DNA of 64,000 bases from Epiperipatus broadwayi (Eukaryota; Onychophora; Udeonychophora; Euonychophora; Peripatidae), in assembly GCA_028023455.1 (NCBI GenBank), contig JAQFVV010000020.1, forward strand, positions 5,999,092-6,063,091, read 5' to 3'. The position numbers were made by a program, and so were the translations under genes. Under the pieces are notes generated by a model. That model was not told where the DNA came from and did no database searches. It worked only from the letters and a program-made list of their open reading frames with translations. Positions 1-12,946 of the stretch are shown here, piece by piece. Position 1 is the first letter of the stretch. Each line of letters starts with the position of its first letter.

Positions 1-900
1 GGAAATTTAATGAAACAAGTTTAACTATTCATTATCAAGCAATTTATTTTCAAAACAAATGACCACATGCTTAATTCAAAATATTTGTGTTTTAAAAAAT
101 AAAAAAGCAATTCAGTCAAACAAATTTCACTATTTATTATAATTTTCAAAACAATTGCCCTCTCCCTTTTTAATCGGAACTATTGAAAATTATTTATTTG
201 AATTTTTCTATTCGGTACTTACGTATTTGTTTCATTCCCATTAAATCAAGTTATAGGTCACCATTTTGCAGTTTTTAAATAAAATTAGATGATCGATTAC
301 TCATGCTAGTATTCTTTCATAATGTCATAGCATAATTTATGTTGAGACAAATCAATATTTGACTAATTACTTTCTCCTCATCGGAATATTATCTAATATT
401 TCACTTACAAAATTAATTCATTTCCTTTTTAGAAGAATGTAAATGTATTTAATTCGGCCTTTATATACACATCTGTTTGTGCAGGTGGCTTTCATCATTG
501 CCAAACTAATTAATATTATTCACAAGTTTATTAATACGGAACCACAATATATATACATCGTGGTATTTTTTTGTTCTTGTTCGACTTCTAATGATAGTAA
601 CAATATATGGTGTTGTAGATGGCGCTAGTTCTGTGACATTAATCCTTAAATTGAATCTATAGATTTCCTGCTAACCTTTAGGTATTTTATCTCTATTGCT
701 ATCCATTATAATTGATTGTCCACAAGAATTTTTGCAGCATTCACTGTAGTTATGCAGTGTAATACTTAATTGATAATTACACAATTTATGTTTAAAGGTG
801 CATTTTCATTTATCCAGATATTTAATTATAATAAGCATTTATAGTTTTAGTAATTTTCTAATTATTTATAATGTTTTTTAAGTTTTAATATGAATTAAGG
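1..900. other. AT-rich DNA, no feature recognised
   Basis: No reading frame, repeat family or RNA motif could be supported here. A 61-codon open frame at 443-628 has no recognisable similarity and is expected by chance. Confidence 0.6.
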
Positions 901-911
901 AAAAAAAAATT

Positions 912-2570
912 GATGATGAATGTTATGTGTTTAATGAAGAATGGAACATAAAATTACTTCTTTATACAATCAAAGCCATATGTCTAATTTGTAATAAAAG
1001 TATTGCTGCTTTAAAGAAATACAACATATGTCATCACTATAAATTTCAGGTTTTATACAATATAAAGGAAGGCAGCAGTTAGATAAATTTGAATCATTAA
1101 GTTTCTGTCTGCATTCTTAGCAAACCTTTTTACTAAGGCAAATTTGGAAAGTAAAGCTTTAATCTTGGTAAGCTATAAGATTGCTTATGTGTTGGTTAAA
1201 AAAAAGGATAACTTTCTACTGGAAGCAATACAATCAAATAATATATTGCAGAAGCAGGAGTTGCATTATGCCCAGAAAAATGATCTTAAAATAATACGTC
1301 TTGGACAAAATATTGTTGCACAAAAGATTGAAAATGTGGAAAATAGTATTGTTCAGCAATTGTAGCAAACCACTGAGTTTCATTCAGTATTCTCTCATTT
1401 TGACTGCAACTGATGTTTGTAATACCTCACAACTCCTAATAATTTTTCATGGCATTGACAATGAACTTAATGTACACAGAAAATCAGTGTCTCTTCACAG
1501 TATGCATGACACTACATCAGGGGAGAATACCTTTAAAGAAGTGCAAAAAATATTAATAGAATTTAGTTTAAATTAGATAATCATTTGAAATGCGTAACAA
1601 TTGATGAAAAAAAAACATGTCTGGCACAAAGATGGGTTTGGTTGAACTAATCACAAAAGCTTGTGAGGATGCAGGAATATCAAAAACAATGTTTCATTCA
1701 ATTTCATGCATTTAATCATCCCCAGTTTCAGGCTTTTTTTGAGAAATATGATTCCATGGATATTGACTTGACATATACTGCAATCGAATGATTTGACTAT
1801 GGCAAAATCTTTCATTTTTCTTTCAGCTTAGGAATGATATATTTCTTACTGAGAAAAATCATTATAAGACATTTCTGAGTCACTTTGGAAGTTGACATTT
1901 CTTGCAGATCTGGTGAACCACATGAACAATTTGAATTTAAAATTGCAGGGTGAAAATAACTTAGTGTGTGGTTTATTTTCTCATATCAAAGCATTCAGTT
2001 CAAACTTGATACTTTTGGAAAGTGAAATTAAAGATTGTAAATTTGCTCATATGCCATACTGTTCAAAATTGTATAAAAAAGATGAAGTAGGATTCCCATA
2101 TATGTTTGTAATCTAATCATTTCAGATTTAAAATAACAATTTCAGAAATAATTTGCTGATTTTTTTTGTCTGCGCTAAGAAAATTAGATTGTTTCAAAAT
2201 TTCTGTTGGCTATGATATGGCAGATGTCCCCAATCAAATTCAAATAAAAAATACTGAACTTCAGGAAAATGATCTTATTAAAGACAAACGTAAGGAAGGA
2301 AATTTGATTGGTTTTTATAAATTTTTGAACTCTGTGCAGTTACAAAATTTGAAGAATTTTGTTAATAAATTTATCTCCATTTTTGAGACATATTTTTGCA
2401 AACAAATGTTTTCCTGAATGAAATATATCAAATCAGAATACAAGGCAAATTTATTGGATGAACATTTAAAGTCACTTCTTGCAAACGGTATTTCAAAATT
2501 TGAAGCTTATTATAATAAGATTTTAAAACCAAAATTATTTCCACCATTCACATTAATAATTTTAGTATAA
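912..2570 (+). pseudogene. hAT transposase pseudogene, ZBED5/SCAND3-like
   Basis: Remnant of a hAT-superfamily transposase of the kind related to ZBED5, FAM200 and GTF2IRD2; an intact copy would cut and paste DNA in the nucleus. Read across frames, the order matches the family. First comes a BED-like zinc finger (CLICN then KKYN..HHY, about 965-1045). Next are a helical segment with SYKIAYVL (1168-1195), an IQYSLILTATDVCNTSQ block (1385-1435), TTSGENTF (1510-1535), GLVELITKACEDAG (about 1635-1675), TFLADLVNHMNNLNLKLQGE (1892-1955), and the C-terminal dimerisation region with ELQENDLIKD (2250-2285) and SEYKANLLDEHLKSLLA (2430-2485). At least five frameshifts or stops, and about 50 residues missing after FHSISC (about 1710), make it non-functional. 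No terminal inverted repeats or 8-bp target duplication were identified. The family call is firm; the exact subfamily is not. Confidence 0.85.
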
Positions 2571-2704
2571 TTCATAATGAAGATATGAGAATTTATTAGC
2601 ACCTTCATTAATATATAATAATTTGATCTCATGTACCCTGCAACCATTTTATGAAATTTTGTGCTTTCAATAAAATTCATATACTTAAAATAATTTGTGT
2701 TTTT

Positions 2705-3225
2705 TTTTACCTAAATGTTGGGTTGAAAGGATAGGTGGATTCATTTTATCTTTTCACAAAGATTTTATCTTGTGTTTGAAAAGTGAGAGTATTCATTTAT
2801 AGTTAAAATCCACAAAGTGCATGTGCATTAGCTTAATGGCTGATTATTACTATTTACAGTTTAAAAAAACAGTGCTATAGAAAATAAATATTTATATATG
2901 TTTAATTTCAACTAAGAATGACATATCATAAATTCTAGTAAATTTTGCAAGCATCCTTCATTCAGGCATAGTAAAGCTAATTTAAAGTGATTGTTTAAAA
3001 TCTTCATACTCTCATTTCCAAATACTTAAGATTTGCCCATACTTAAATGTTTGGGTTGAAAGGATAGATCGATTCATTCTATCTTTTCACAAAGACTTTA
3101 TCTTGTGTTTGGAAAGTGAGAGTATTTATTTATAGTTAAAATCCACAAGCGCACGTGCATTACCTTAATGGCTGATTATTACTATTTACAGTTTAAAAAA
3201 CAGTGCTATAAAAAATAAATGCTTA
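2705..3225 (+). repeat. Tandem pair of a ~335-bp unit (locus A)
   Basis: The segment starting with the GGGTTGAAAGGATAG motif near 2720 recurs near 3052. The shared parts are CTTTTCACAAAGA, TTATCTTGTGTTTG and TGGCTGATTATTACTATTTA, giving a period of about 332 bp. Between them lies a part (about 2885-3030) that matches the inner part of locus C (26481-27044). A third, inverted copy is at 19448-19615. It is a dispersed unit present in tandem, and its function is unknown. Confidence 0.8.
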
Positions 3226-3229
3226 TTTA

Positions 3230-3338
<109 letters not shown>

Positions 3339-3339
3339 A

Positions 3340-5350
3340 CCTGCTGAAAGATTGAAATGAACAATTTGGGCCACATAGCAAAAAGTTTGAAGAGTTTTGT
3401 ATTATAGTTAAAATAAATAACAGATGTTTTATCTAATGCTCCTTTTATAGGCTTATTCTTTTTATCAAATACTTAGGAATATATTAGTATTCTATTATAC
3501 ATTTGACAGAAAATAATCAAACATCTTATTTTAAAAAAATATTTTTGTATTTAAATTTTTAGTCATAAAGACAATAAAAACTCACATGATTTCCGAGGAC
3601 TTAACACCTAAGTTGATAAATATTTTGAATAGCGTGACAGTCCATATGTAGAAGAATTAATGTCTGCTTAAATTTTCACAGAATTTGACATTGCAATGAA
3701 AATGAAAAATACTTATTTTTGAGAAAACTTAGAATTAGAGATTTCTAATTATTAGTAATCTATCTGTAATATAATACCTTTTAAATAAAATTATTTCTTA
3801 TACAATAGTAGTAAATCTATCTGCCATGCCTTAAGGTCTGTATTCAAATTCAGACCAGATAAAATTGTAAGTGCTAATAAAGCTTAGGATAATTTTCTAG
3901 ATAGTCTGACCTCAGTCAATTTCACTTTCATCAATATGTTGGTCAGTAAGACGATCTTTAGCAATTACTATTTAAGGCTAAAATAAGAACAGATAATCTC
4001 TCAAATATCCAATAGTTAGCAGTCAGAAAGCTTAATGAGTATTGTCTTCTCCTTTATTGTTTCTCTGAGAAGAACTGTTAGAGAGACTTCGATTCTGTTG
4101 TTGTCTAGTGAAAAGCGTTTTTTGTCCTTTTATCTGTGAGAAGATCAATTATTTACTTACGTATAAATGTTTTGTAATCATCTACAAGTTTTTGGCCATT
4201 ATTTTTAGTTTGCGATCAATATTTTATAATATACAGTTAGAAATGCTAAGAAAAAAAATCATTTTTAAAACTTGGAATTAAAAACAAAACACTCTAATGA
4301 CGCTGATTTTAAATTGATAAAACTGGAAAATATGTTAACAAATAACCATCTTTTGTTGGAAAGCTTATTAAGCGATGGAAATAAAATTCATTTGCAGTTC
4401 TTCTATTAAGTCTTTAATCAAACTGTATATCTTTCTTACATTAAATTTTGCATAAACAATAGTTTTGATAAGAAAACTCATTTTTCTAGTCTTTATTGTG
4501 TGATACTGGAAACAGAAGATTTCTTTGCATGTGTGTGTGTGTGATAATAGCTTAAGCAACCAGGACAGAACAAAACTGATTAATACAATATTGATTTCAT
4601 GATTGCAGCTGCTTTTGTTATAAGTAAAAAAAAAAAAAGACAACAAAACCTTGGAAAAAAAGCACACACTTCATTATTTTTTTATTTAAAAATTAGCAAC
4701 TCTTGCGAATGTTACAGAGAATTGCAAATTGCTTTATTAAAAAAATGTGCTGTTTAAAAGATAAAAAAAGTAATTTATTACAGAAAAAGATATAAGATAC
4801 TAGTTTACAGTATTAAATTGCTTTAGATCGGGATTCAAACATTTTCAAGCTCAGTCCCTTACTTATATATCCAAAAAGAGTTTGTTAATTAAACTATAGA
4901 TTCTCATTGCTTTAATTTACATTTTAAGACCACAAGATTAAATTGGAAAATAAATAACAAATAAGAGACAGGTTTAAATACCACAGATTTAAAAAAGCAC
5001 TCCATAAGAGGCCCATGCCGTGGCCATTGTCTTTGTGCATTTGTATATTTATTTGCTGTAGACAAGTTTTATTGTGTGTGCATATATATATATTTCAAAT
5101 TGCCAAAGTCATATAAAATAATCACTTTCATATGCTAGCTCTGATCTATAAACAGAGCAAATATGATGAGTGATATTATTTAGGATCAACTCTAAATCAG
5201 GCACAGATATAAACAAAATCCCTTACAATGCATTCAAGCACATAGCAGATATAAAACCTACTCATTTTAAAACCAATGTGGAATAACAATCTATGATTAA
5301 ATATCAAATAATTAACTAATATAGATTTATTCCATATAAACGTTAAAACA
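3340..5350. other. AT-rich DNA, no gene recognised
   Basis: Only simple features are seen: a short (TG)n at about 4530-4543 and a TATA run at 5083. At 3795-3870 a GTATTCAAATTCAGAC segment resembles a tRNA B box but lacks a convincing A box, so it is not annotated. Confidence 0.5.
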
Positions 5351-5361
5351 AGCATCAAAAT

Positions 5362-5436
5362 GAGGCGTTATTAGCCGAGAGGTCATCGCAACCGGTTGTG
5401 GGTTCGCGTCCCGGCCGATGCTATGACATATGGGGA
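5362..5436 (+). mobile_element. tRNA-derived SINE
   Basis: The head GAGGCGTTATTAGCCGAGAGG contains an A-box-like TAGCCGAGAGGTCA, followed by a B box GGTTCGCGTCC at 5401. It ends with the family tail CCGATGCTATGACATATGG and a short A-rich run. The same tail is present at 6285 and 62483. The middle is shortened compared with the 62.4-kb copy. The A box GGCCGAGNGGT style suggests a tRNA-Leu/Ser-type ancestor. Confidence 0.72.
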
Positions 5437-5499
5437 AAAACATTTATTTCAGTCATGTAAAATACAATGGTTGAAGGTATTGAAAGGAATATTTGTTTA

Positions 5500-5935
5500 C
5501 TTCTTTGTTTGATTTTGAGTTTAGCTTAAATAATAGCACATCAGATTGTCCTGTCTAGAAAGATCAAAGCTAATTTAAGTAAATAATCATTTTACATTTT
5601 TTTGATAGTTTGATAAAAGAGGTTAGCGTATTGATATTATTAACAGCATTTAGAAAGCTTGTTACTCCAATGTATACATATAATAAATCTATACTAATTT
5701 ATTATTTCACATTTTACTATATATTATTTCCCAATAGTTTTAAATAAAATAGAAATTATCTCTGCCATATGAAGTTTGAAACTTAAGGATGTTAAAAGAC
5801 TTTCTTTACATTTGTGCCTGATTTGGAATTTAGTAATATCAGACTTGTCCTCTTGACATCATGATCACTTTAGATTAAACTTTGACAGCTTGATAAAAAT
5901 AATTGATGTATTGATATACTAATAGCATGAGGATG
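5500..5935 (+). repeat. Diverged tandem duplication
   Basis: The stretch around 5605-5655 (GATAGTTTGATAAAA, then GTATTGATATTATTAACAGC) recurs at about 5884-5930 (GACAGCTTGATAAAA, then GTATTGATATACTAATAGC). A flanking ATCAGA..TGTCCTGTCT / ATCAGACTTGTCCTCTTGA pair supports this. It is old and unassigned. Confidence 0.5.
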
Positions 5936-5949
5936 TGGTTGTTTAATTG

Positions 5950-6145
5950 TTATATATATATAAAACATCACCTCAATCATTGTTTAACATTAACCAATAT
6001 AATATCAGCAATTTCTTATCAAAGCAGTACTCAGATAATAAATGGAAGTCATTTTATTACCTGCGTGCTGTTTTGATGAAAGGATGCTGATATTATATTG
6101 GGTAATGTTGACCATTGATTGAGGGAGATGTGATTTATTTGTGAT
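5950..6145. repeat. Foldback element (inverted repeat)
   Basis: The left part (ACATCACCTCAATCATTG, then AACATTACCC-like and AATATAATATCAGCA) at about 5966-6013 is the reverse complement of TGCTGATATTATATTGGG..AATGTTGACCATTGATTG at about 6087-6130. The roughly 55-bp arms are imperfect and separated by about 70 bp. No hammerhead core is seen in it. Confidence 0.75.
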
Positions 6146-6206
6146 AACCAATTAGACATGCTTATTTTATAGTTATATATATATATTACTGTCAACAATG
6201 ATACTT

Positions 6207-6305
6207 GCATTGGTGGTCGAGAGGTCAGCGTGACTGCCTTGCACTTGCAGGCAGTTGCCCGGGTTATGGGTTCGCGTCCCGGCTGCTATGACACTTAAAA
6301 AAAAA
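6207..6305 (+). mobile_element. tRNA-derived SINE with 13-bp target-site duplication
   Basis: A GCATTGGTGGTCGAGAGGT head (A box), a B box GGGTTCGCGTCCC at 6269-6281, the tail GCTGCTATGACACTT and an A tract. It is flanked by a perfect direct repeat AACAATGATACTT (6194-6206 and 6306-6318), the signature of LINE-driven retroposition. It is one of five copies of this family in the window. Confidence 0.88.
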
Positions 6306-6539
6306 AACAATGATACTTTTTTTCTAGCAGCATGCTCTGTTGAAATAAACATAAATCTGAATATATATATATGTAATTTTATTCATACTTATTTACAAAA
6401 AAAAGATATAGAAATCCTGCAAGTGTAATTAAAGATTAGAAATGTCGTGGATCAAACACACATATTCATTGTTATAGTTAATGTTGAAAGGCAAGCCAAA
6501 GCATAATTGATTCAGAATGATTAACTTTTTCATTGTCAT

Positions 6540-9130
6540 CATTTTAAACTATTATGAATGCATTACAAGATGAAGATCTCTTTGAGTTTAATTCACTTTT
6601 TCCAATCCATATCTTCTTTATATCATACCTATTTTTAAAAAATTCCTTCAAAAATTTTACAACATGTAATTGATTTCTAAATCTTTTAAAAACTTCATCC
6701 ATTATCATCTCTTCTAGCAACACAATGAGTCTAGTTCCATTTTAGTATTATATTTTTTTCAGTGATGATAATAACATGTTTATTCTTTCACTCACATATG
6801 TTGCCTTTGTTCTACTCCTAACATCTCTTATATTTCATCAAGTGATCCAAGTCTTTGTATTGATTGTCTGGTAAGTGTCTAAGGTCTAAATCTTTATATA
6901 ATAAATGATAAAAAAACATCTATTAAAAACTCCTATTAAAAATATTTCATCCAAATTTAATTCTGTGATTAATTTCATCATTTAAATTTGCATTTGCTTT
7001 AATAATCTGAGCAAGGTATTTGGAGTCATTCATTTCTTGTAATTTATGAATCTCTATTTTCTACTACTGTGAAAATTCCTTGAACATTATTTTAGTCATT
7101 TCATTATTTATTTTTAATTTAATTTTTTATATTTTACTCGATAATTCTTGACACATTTCTGGAAGTTCTCAAGTATTCCCAAACACAAGCAGTGTATCTG
7201 TAATATCTAGATAACAAATAATTTTCATACATTTTTATTCTTTTAGCTTCCACAAAATATTTCTTGTAAGAATGCTGTGAAAAGTCTTGGAGATAGGATC
7301 ACTGTGTTGTACATCCAGATCAAAGTGCATTTTCTTAGTTTCACCAATATAACACAATCACTGCTGTTGCATTTTAATAAATGTTCTTCAGAATATGACA
7401 ATATCTTAGGGCTACATCTTGATGATACAATGCTTTAATCACTATGAAAATGATTGTGGGATCAAATACTTTTTCAAAATCTACATTTTCAAAAGATAAT
7501 GATGACTCATATTCACTGATCCTTTTATAACTACTACCACTACTCAGATGTGGTTCACTATGCTAAAAAAAAACTTTTAAATCTATCCTGTTCTTTTAGA
7601 TGGTCAAACTAATAAAATGGGCCTAAAATTTCTAATATTTCATTTTTTATTTTTTTTAAAAAATATCAATATCTCTACTGCATTCTTCCAATCATCTGGC
7701 ATATTTTTATAACTTATATACTGACCTTTCCCCTTTTTTATAGAATTAATTGCAATTCTCATTTCTTCATTTAAAATACTTAGCAATTCAGAAGATTTTA
7801 CTTTATTTTTCTGTTTTTTTTTTTACTTTGTAAAACTTTTCCATGCTGTCTTGATGCCATTTTATTTTTTGGTGATCATTCCAACTTTTCTTCTTATGAC
7901 TGAAACAACTCTTCTTTCAATACCAAGATATTGTTTTATATTTTTAGCACTTTTATTTTCTTCTATAGATTTTTTCCAATTTATAGTTATATCATCATCA
8001 TCATCAACCATTATCAATCCACTGCAGGATGAAAGTCTCTCCCAAGTTCCATCCATCTTTTTCTATCTTTAGCTTCTCTTCTCCACATCACTCCTGCACA
8101 CTTTCTTATTCCATCTATCCATCTCACATGTGGTCTATTTCTGGGTCTTTTGCAATCTCTTGGAATCCAGTTTAAAATTTCAATTGTCCATCTATTACCA
8201 TCTCTTTTAGCAATATGTCCAGCTCAACTCCAGTCTTTTAATTTTTTCAATGAGGTCAGTAATACCTGTTTGTTCTCTTACCCATACATTGCATTTTCGA
8301 TCTCTTCTTGTTACTCCCAACATATATATAGTTATATATATATATATTATAATTTTTACCATTATTTTATACCATTTTACAGAATTTCAGATATTCAATT
8401 TTTTTTAATGTATTATTTTTAAATCCTTATGGTCTTCTCTCATCTGGAAATCTATTAGTTGAACTGCTTTTTTTTGGCACCAGCTATATTTATTGCAATT
8501 TTTAATAGTGTATCAGTTAGAATTCTATTGATTTTGTTTTAATCTGAGCCATCTTATATTTTAAAATGATTTGTAAGCTCTAATTTATATTTATTGAAAT
8601 GTTTCTGAAGGTTAGGAATATCAACTGTCTTTTTTAAATAGTTTTTGTCTCTCTAGTTTTGCATTAACACATATTTCACATTTAATTAATTGATTATGGT
8701 CTTGAAATATGTACTTTCTGTTAGTCAAAATATAATACAATTCTGCTGCAATTTCATGTAAATATTTCCATATCCTATTTCTCTTTAATATTTTTAAAAA
8801 AATAATTTATAGTATATAGTTTTACTTTTTGTGGTAATTTCAGAAGTCTATGTTCTTTCTCATTTTTGTCTCCATAAGTAAGTTTTATCTACAATTCTTT
8901 CATTTTTCAATTGTTTTTTAATTCTAATATCAGGTATTCCTTGACAATTTTAAAATATTTTTTGATGTGATTAAAAATATTTTGTATATTCATATAAAAT
9001 AGTTCTATTTTTTCATTGCAGTGAAAACTTGTTGCAGCACAAACCTGAATTTACATTTGGTATCTTCCATTAAGATGAATAGCTTGCTACTCTCTCTGGT
9101 ATACTATAAATATCTACAATGTTACTTTCT
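6540..9130 (-). pseudogene. RTE-like LINE remnant (endonuclease-RT), interrupted
   Basis: Minus-strand remnant of a non-LTR retrotransposon polyprotein. Read from high to low coordinates, the end of an endonuclease domain and linker (KLERQKLFKKTVDIPNLQKHF, then LELTNHF) is at about 8480-8690. After the insertion at 7985-8335 the linker resumes. The pre-RT block (WKNAVEILIF, then NIRNFRPI) lies at about 7610-7700, VDFEKVFDP at about 7457-7483, DPISPRLFTAFLQEIF at about 7255-7305, the degenerate ADD-like region at about 7195-7225, and KIMFKEF followed by YLAQIIKANANLNDEI at about 6960-7090. The order and spacing match RTE-like/craniofacial-development-protein-2-like LINEs. Many stops and shifts leave it inactive. 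The 5' boundary above 9.0 kb and the 3' boundary below 6.6 kb are uncertain. Confidence 0.75.
7985..8335 (-). mobile_element. 3' end of an RTE-like LINE, nested
   Basis: The minus strand reads the C-terminus typical of RTE-like polyproteins: NRWTIEILNWIPRDCKRPR, then RPHVRWIDGIRK, then DRKRWMELGRDFHPAVD. It ends in a (GAT)n tail at 7990-8005. It is more intact than the surrounding LINE and sits inside that element's linker, with a TATA run at its 5' side (8325-8347). This fits a 5'-truncated later insertion into the older element. Confidence 0.75.
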
Positions 9131-10160
9131 ATAGTTTATTTATGATAAATCGCACACTAACTGTGCTTTTAATATTTATGCTTTTATGGTAAAATAAGGT
9201 CATTTGTCTTGTTATCTTTTTTTAACTTCATATATTCTAATAATTCTTTTTTCAATTCATACAATATTCCTTTATTTAAAAGTGATCTCCAGTTGTATAC
9301 ATTGAATAAAGAGTCATCATTTAATAATAATCTGGTTTGATTTAATCAGGATATTTTAGCATTCTTTGTCACAAGTCACCAATCCACTTGTGGAATAAAA
9401 CTAAAATGAATATATTATGTTCTTTTATAAAATACACCATTCACACATTCATTCTGATTTCATGAAACCAAAATGACAGACCTTTTATTATTCTTAAATT
9501 CAGAAGCAAAAAAACAGTAAAATCACCTTCTGAAAAATACATGTTGATGAGAATCCTGCTCATGAACAGTCATATGGTTAATCATGTAGTATGAACATCT
9601 GTACTGACAAAAGCATAATGATTGGATACTAAATATTTACTCTGCATATTAATTTTCACTTAATAGCAAACTCCAGTCTGTAACTATTAGATTTTTACTA
9701 ACCAAAAAATATCATATTTCAGTTTATCCAATGCTTTTATTGGAGCATCAGTTTAATAGGAACAACAGTATTTGTTCTCTTTACTGATACAAATGACTAA
9801 ATACACAAAGATGAAAAAAAAGGAGAAAAGATTAACAGAAAATGAAAAAAAAACAATGCGGAGCACAAACAGCCACAAATATACACAACAAACTAAAGTG
9901 TCCTTTATTTATAGTTAATCAATTAAAAATTTTGTATACCAACTTATTCATCAAGTTATATTTTAATGTAATAAAATTAGATACTTTGAATTGAAAATCT
10001 TGATCTTAAATTATAATAAAAGTGAAAATCATAATCTTCCAATTAGATGTCACAAAAAATTAAAAGTAGTATAAATGTTTAGAAAAGTTTATGATTTTGA
10101 AGGCATTTAACTACTACAAATTTTCAGTTATAGCAATAGAAATTAAAAAAAACTGTTAGA
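9131..10160. other. AT-rich DNA, no feature recognised
   Basis: This may include the decayed 5' part of the RTE-like LINE up to about 9300, but no motif is readable. The rest is unassigned. Confidence 0.5.
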
Positions 10161-10167
10161 TGTCATA

Positions 10168-10262
10168 ACACCTGTAGAGGTCCCTACTATCGCATTTTAC
10201 ACGCATATGCTCGAGATTACAGCCTCAGTAAATATTACTTACGTAATCAATGTGCGTTTAAT
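10168..10262 (+). repeat. Short dispersed element, copy 1
   Basis: It shares about 70 bp with 51105-51213, starting CACCTGTAGAGGTC and containing CTACTATCGCATTTTACA and GCCTCAGTAAATATTA. Here it continues into CTTACGTAATCAATGTGCGTTTAA. The reverse complement of that end is at the left edge of the other copy (TTAAACGCACATTGATTGTAAG), so the full element probably has about 22-bp inverted ends. GTAGAGGTCTCTAC-like symmetry lies inside. The family is not recognised. Confidence 0.75.
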
Positions 10263-10264
10263 AA

Positions 10265-11152
10265 ATTTATAATTAAAACCATAATATAAAATTTCTACTG
10301 ATTTTTTAATAAAATATTAGTGATAATTTTAATAATAAAAATCAATATACTAAATACAAAATTAGACAACCTTTTTATAAACCACTTCAGGTTAAAGACT
10401 TTTCCAACAGTTTTTTTATAGATAAGCAAATGAATGAATGAATCGGTATGATTTCTAATTGCATGTTGGTGAAAGAAAGTATTATCAACTTTGTTTCATT
10501 CTTATCTAACCACGAATAACGTAATCTCCCGGCATCAACCAATATTTGATAGCTTGGTTGGTCATGAGCTAGGTACTTAAAAATCCCAAATCTAATTGAT
10601 AACCTAAAAATTTACTCCAGCTTAATACAAACCCAGGTAAAAGCCATAATTGGATGATGTTATTACGTATTTATTATATTGTTATTTACCAATCAATATT
10701 TTTTATAGTTATTAAATTTCAAATTCTTTTTCCCCCTCGATTTTTATTCTGGTCACATAATAAATCTTAAAATCAAAATCAAATATTTAGGTTGTATTTT
10801 TAAACTACTTTCTCATGAAATTCAACTTTCAAATAGATAAGGCATTTTCATATCTATCCTCTGAAGTAGAAATAAAAGTGATATGTTTTTAGATTTAAAC
10901 ATTTTATTCTGTCTTATAAACATGTTTTGAAAATCGAAAAACTACAGTTTCTTTTTTCTTGTCATGTCTTTAACCAAATAAAAACTATAGTAAAATTAAT
11001 TTAAAAAGTCTTTAAATGGAAAATAAAAGGATTTATTAATAATGAAAAAAAATTTAGCTCCAAGTAATTTTAAAACTTTAATCATGAATAAAAAAGTCAT
11101 TTGAAGTTAATAAAATCAATAGATAACAAGATCTCTAAAGCTTTTAATAAAA

Positions 11153-11183
<31 letters not shown>

Positions 11184-12945
11184 CTATGTTGAGAAATTAT
11201 AGAGTCCCTATTTGTACATTTAAAGTCATATTTAAAAATCACTATTCTAAAACCAATTTCTTATTAATATTACTTTATAAAAGATTTATAACAAAAATAA
11301 ATATAGTCTTTCAAGATCGCATTTATGGTGTTCAAGCACTACCATTAGTTAGAGGTTGATTCAGAATTCTTCAGCCTTTCAGATAACCTCTCACAGGGCA
11401 ACAATAAGTCAGTTACTCAGATGATCCTATACCAAAGAGATAAACTGATCATACATATTCCAGTATTTAATAAATTGTTTTTCTCTTCACTAGTAAAAAT
11501 TGTAATTATAAATATGCGACTTTTTCGCATGAAATAGTGAAGCTATAATTATACTATAATGTATAATAGGTTTGCGTAGCGTTTTCGAGATTTAATGTTC
11601 AAATCTCATACTCATAGCTTTCAGCTGACATTTGGATGTGAAATCTTTTACTCTCCACTCATACCTATGCATTAATCTCTACAGGAATTTATAATAATCT
11701 TAATTCTTGATAAATATGACATGTCTGTGTGATTTATTATAATAGTGAGGTGAAATATAAAAAAATATTACTTGATCAGGTAAATGGAATTCTGGTGTTC
11801 ATCCCTCCACACAACTACTCAAACATGACTTGCTGAGAAACTGACCAAATAATTTTCAAGAATAACTTTCACAAGTGACAGGCAAATCATTTTATTATTT
11901 AATATAATATTAAAAAAAATTATTTGGAAGAAATGAACACGTTTATGTAAAAATGTATTAGATTAAGATCTCAAAAAATTTTAGGTTTAAAATATTTTTG
12001 TGTTTTTTTAACCCCCCCCCCCCCAAATTAAACAAATGTTTAAAAAGAAGGCTGTTTTCAAAGCAATATTTTTGGCGTAGGATTTTTAGTTAGAATATAA
12101 TATTTTAAAATTAATAAATAAATAATGTGTCGTAAAAAAAGGAAAAAAAAACTAAATGAAAAGATTTATGAAAGTAAGAATTAAAACATGGAAAATGTCT
12201 TGGAAAGTTGGATAAAATATTATATAAAAAAACCCAGTATGAATGAAATTTGAAACATGGTTATAATTAAAAAAAGACAAGAAAAGTAAAAATAAGTCAA
12301 TGACAAAAAGGAAAAATAAATAGATCACTGATAGCACTGAAAGAATTACAAGTTTAAAGTTAGACATGCCATTTGAAGAAATGACAGGCGGGTGAAAACT
12401 AAAGTCAATGCCAAGAAATTGCAAGTTGTCTAGAATCGGATAAATTGTGTGATAAATGAATGAGATAAGACATTTTGCTAAATTGATGTGGGAAAAAAAA
12501 ATCTGGATCAGAGAAACTAAATTAATCTTTGAAAACTCTTCATTATACAATGTAGTGTCTTAAATAACATACAATCATTGGTAGATGAATGTTAACTACT
12601 GGAAATAATCAAAATAAGAGTCATAGATCACATGACCCTATCTCTTAAGCTTGTAAGTTATAAAACAATGAGGATTGCCAATTCCTCTATAAGCTTCGTG
12701 TTAAATGCTTAGCCAGAGCCAGCACTTAAAATATCTCTGTCAGGAACCCCTCCCCAAACCCCTGCCCATGGTTTTTTTAACTACTGGAATTTTTAACTCT
12801 GAGCTCATTACACTACTTCTGTGTTAAAACACACAGGGCAATATTAGGTAGGTGCCCATTTACTGACCAATATTGGAAAATTGTATTATCTATTTGTGAT
12901 TATTCATTGGAAAATTCTAGGCTTTTTTATTATTTAAAAATTAAA
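10265..12945. other. AT-rich DNA with homopolymer tracts and one decayed repeat
   Basis: Contains a T/A switch at 11157-11183 and a 14-base C tract at about 12011-12024. At about 12690-12765 a segment (AAATGCTTAGCCAGAGCC, then TTAAAATATCTCTGTCAG) is related to the foldback at 16683-16907. The leucine/phenylalanine-rich open frame at 12152-12550 (-) has no recognisable similarity and is probably chance. Confidence 0.5.
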
Positions 12946-12946
12946 T

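Noticed and set aside
11570-11640. tRNA-like B box ATGTTCAAATCTCAT
   Set aside because: No A box at the right spacing and no flanking duplication.
12152-12550. 132-codon minus-strand frame with membrane-like character
   Set aside because: Hydrophobicity follows from AT-rich sequence; no conserved motif or neighbouring gene structure.
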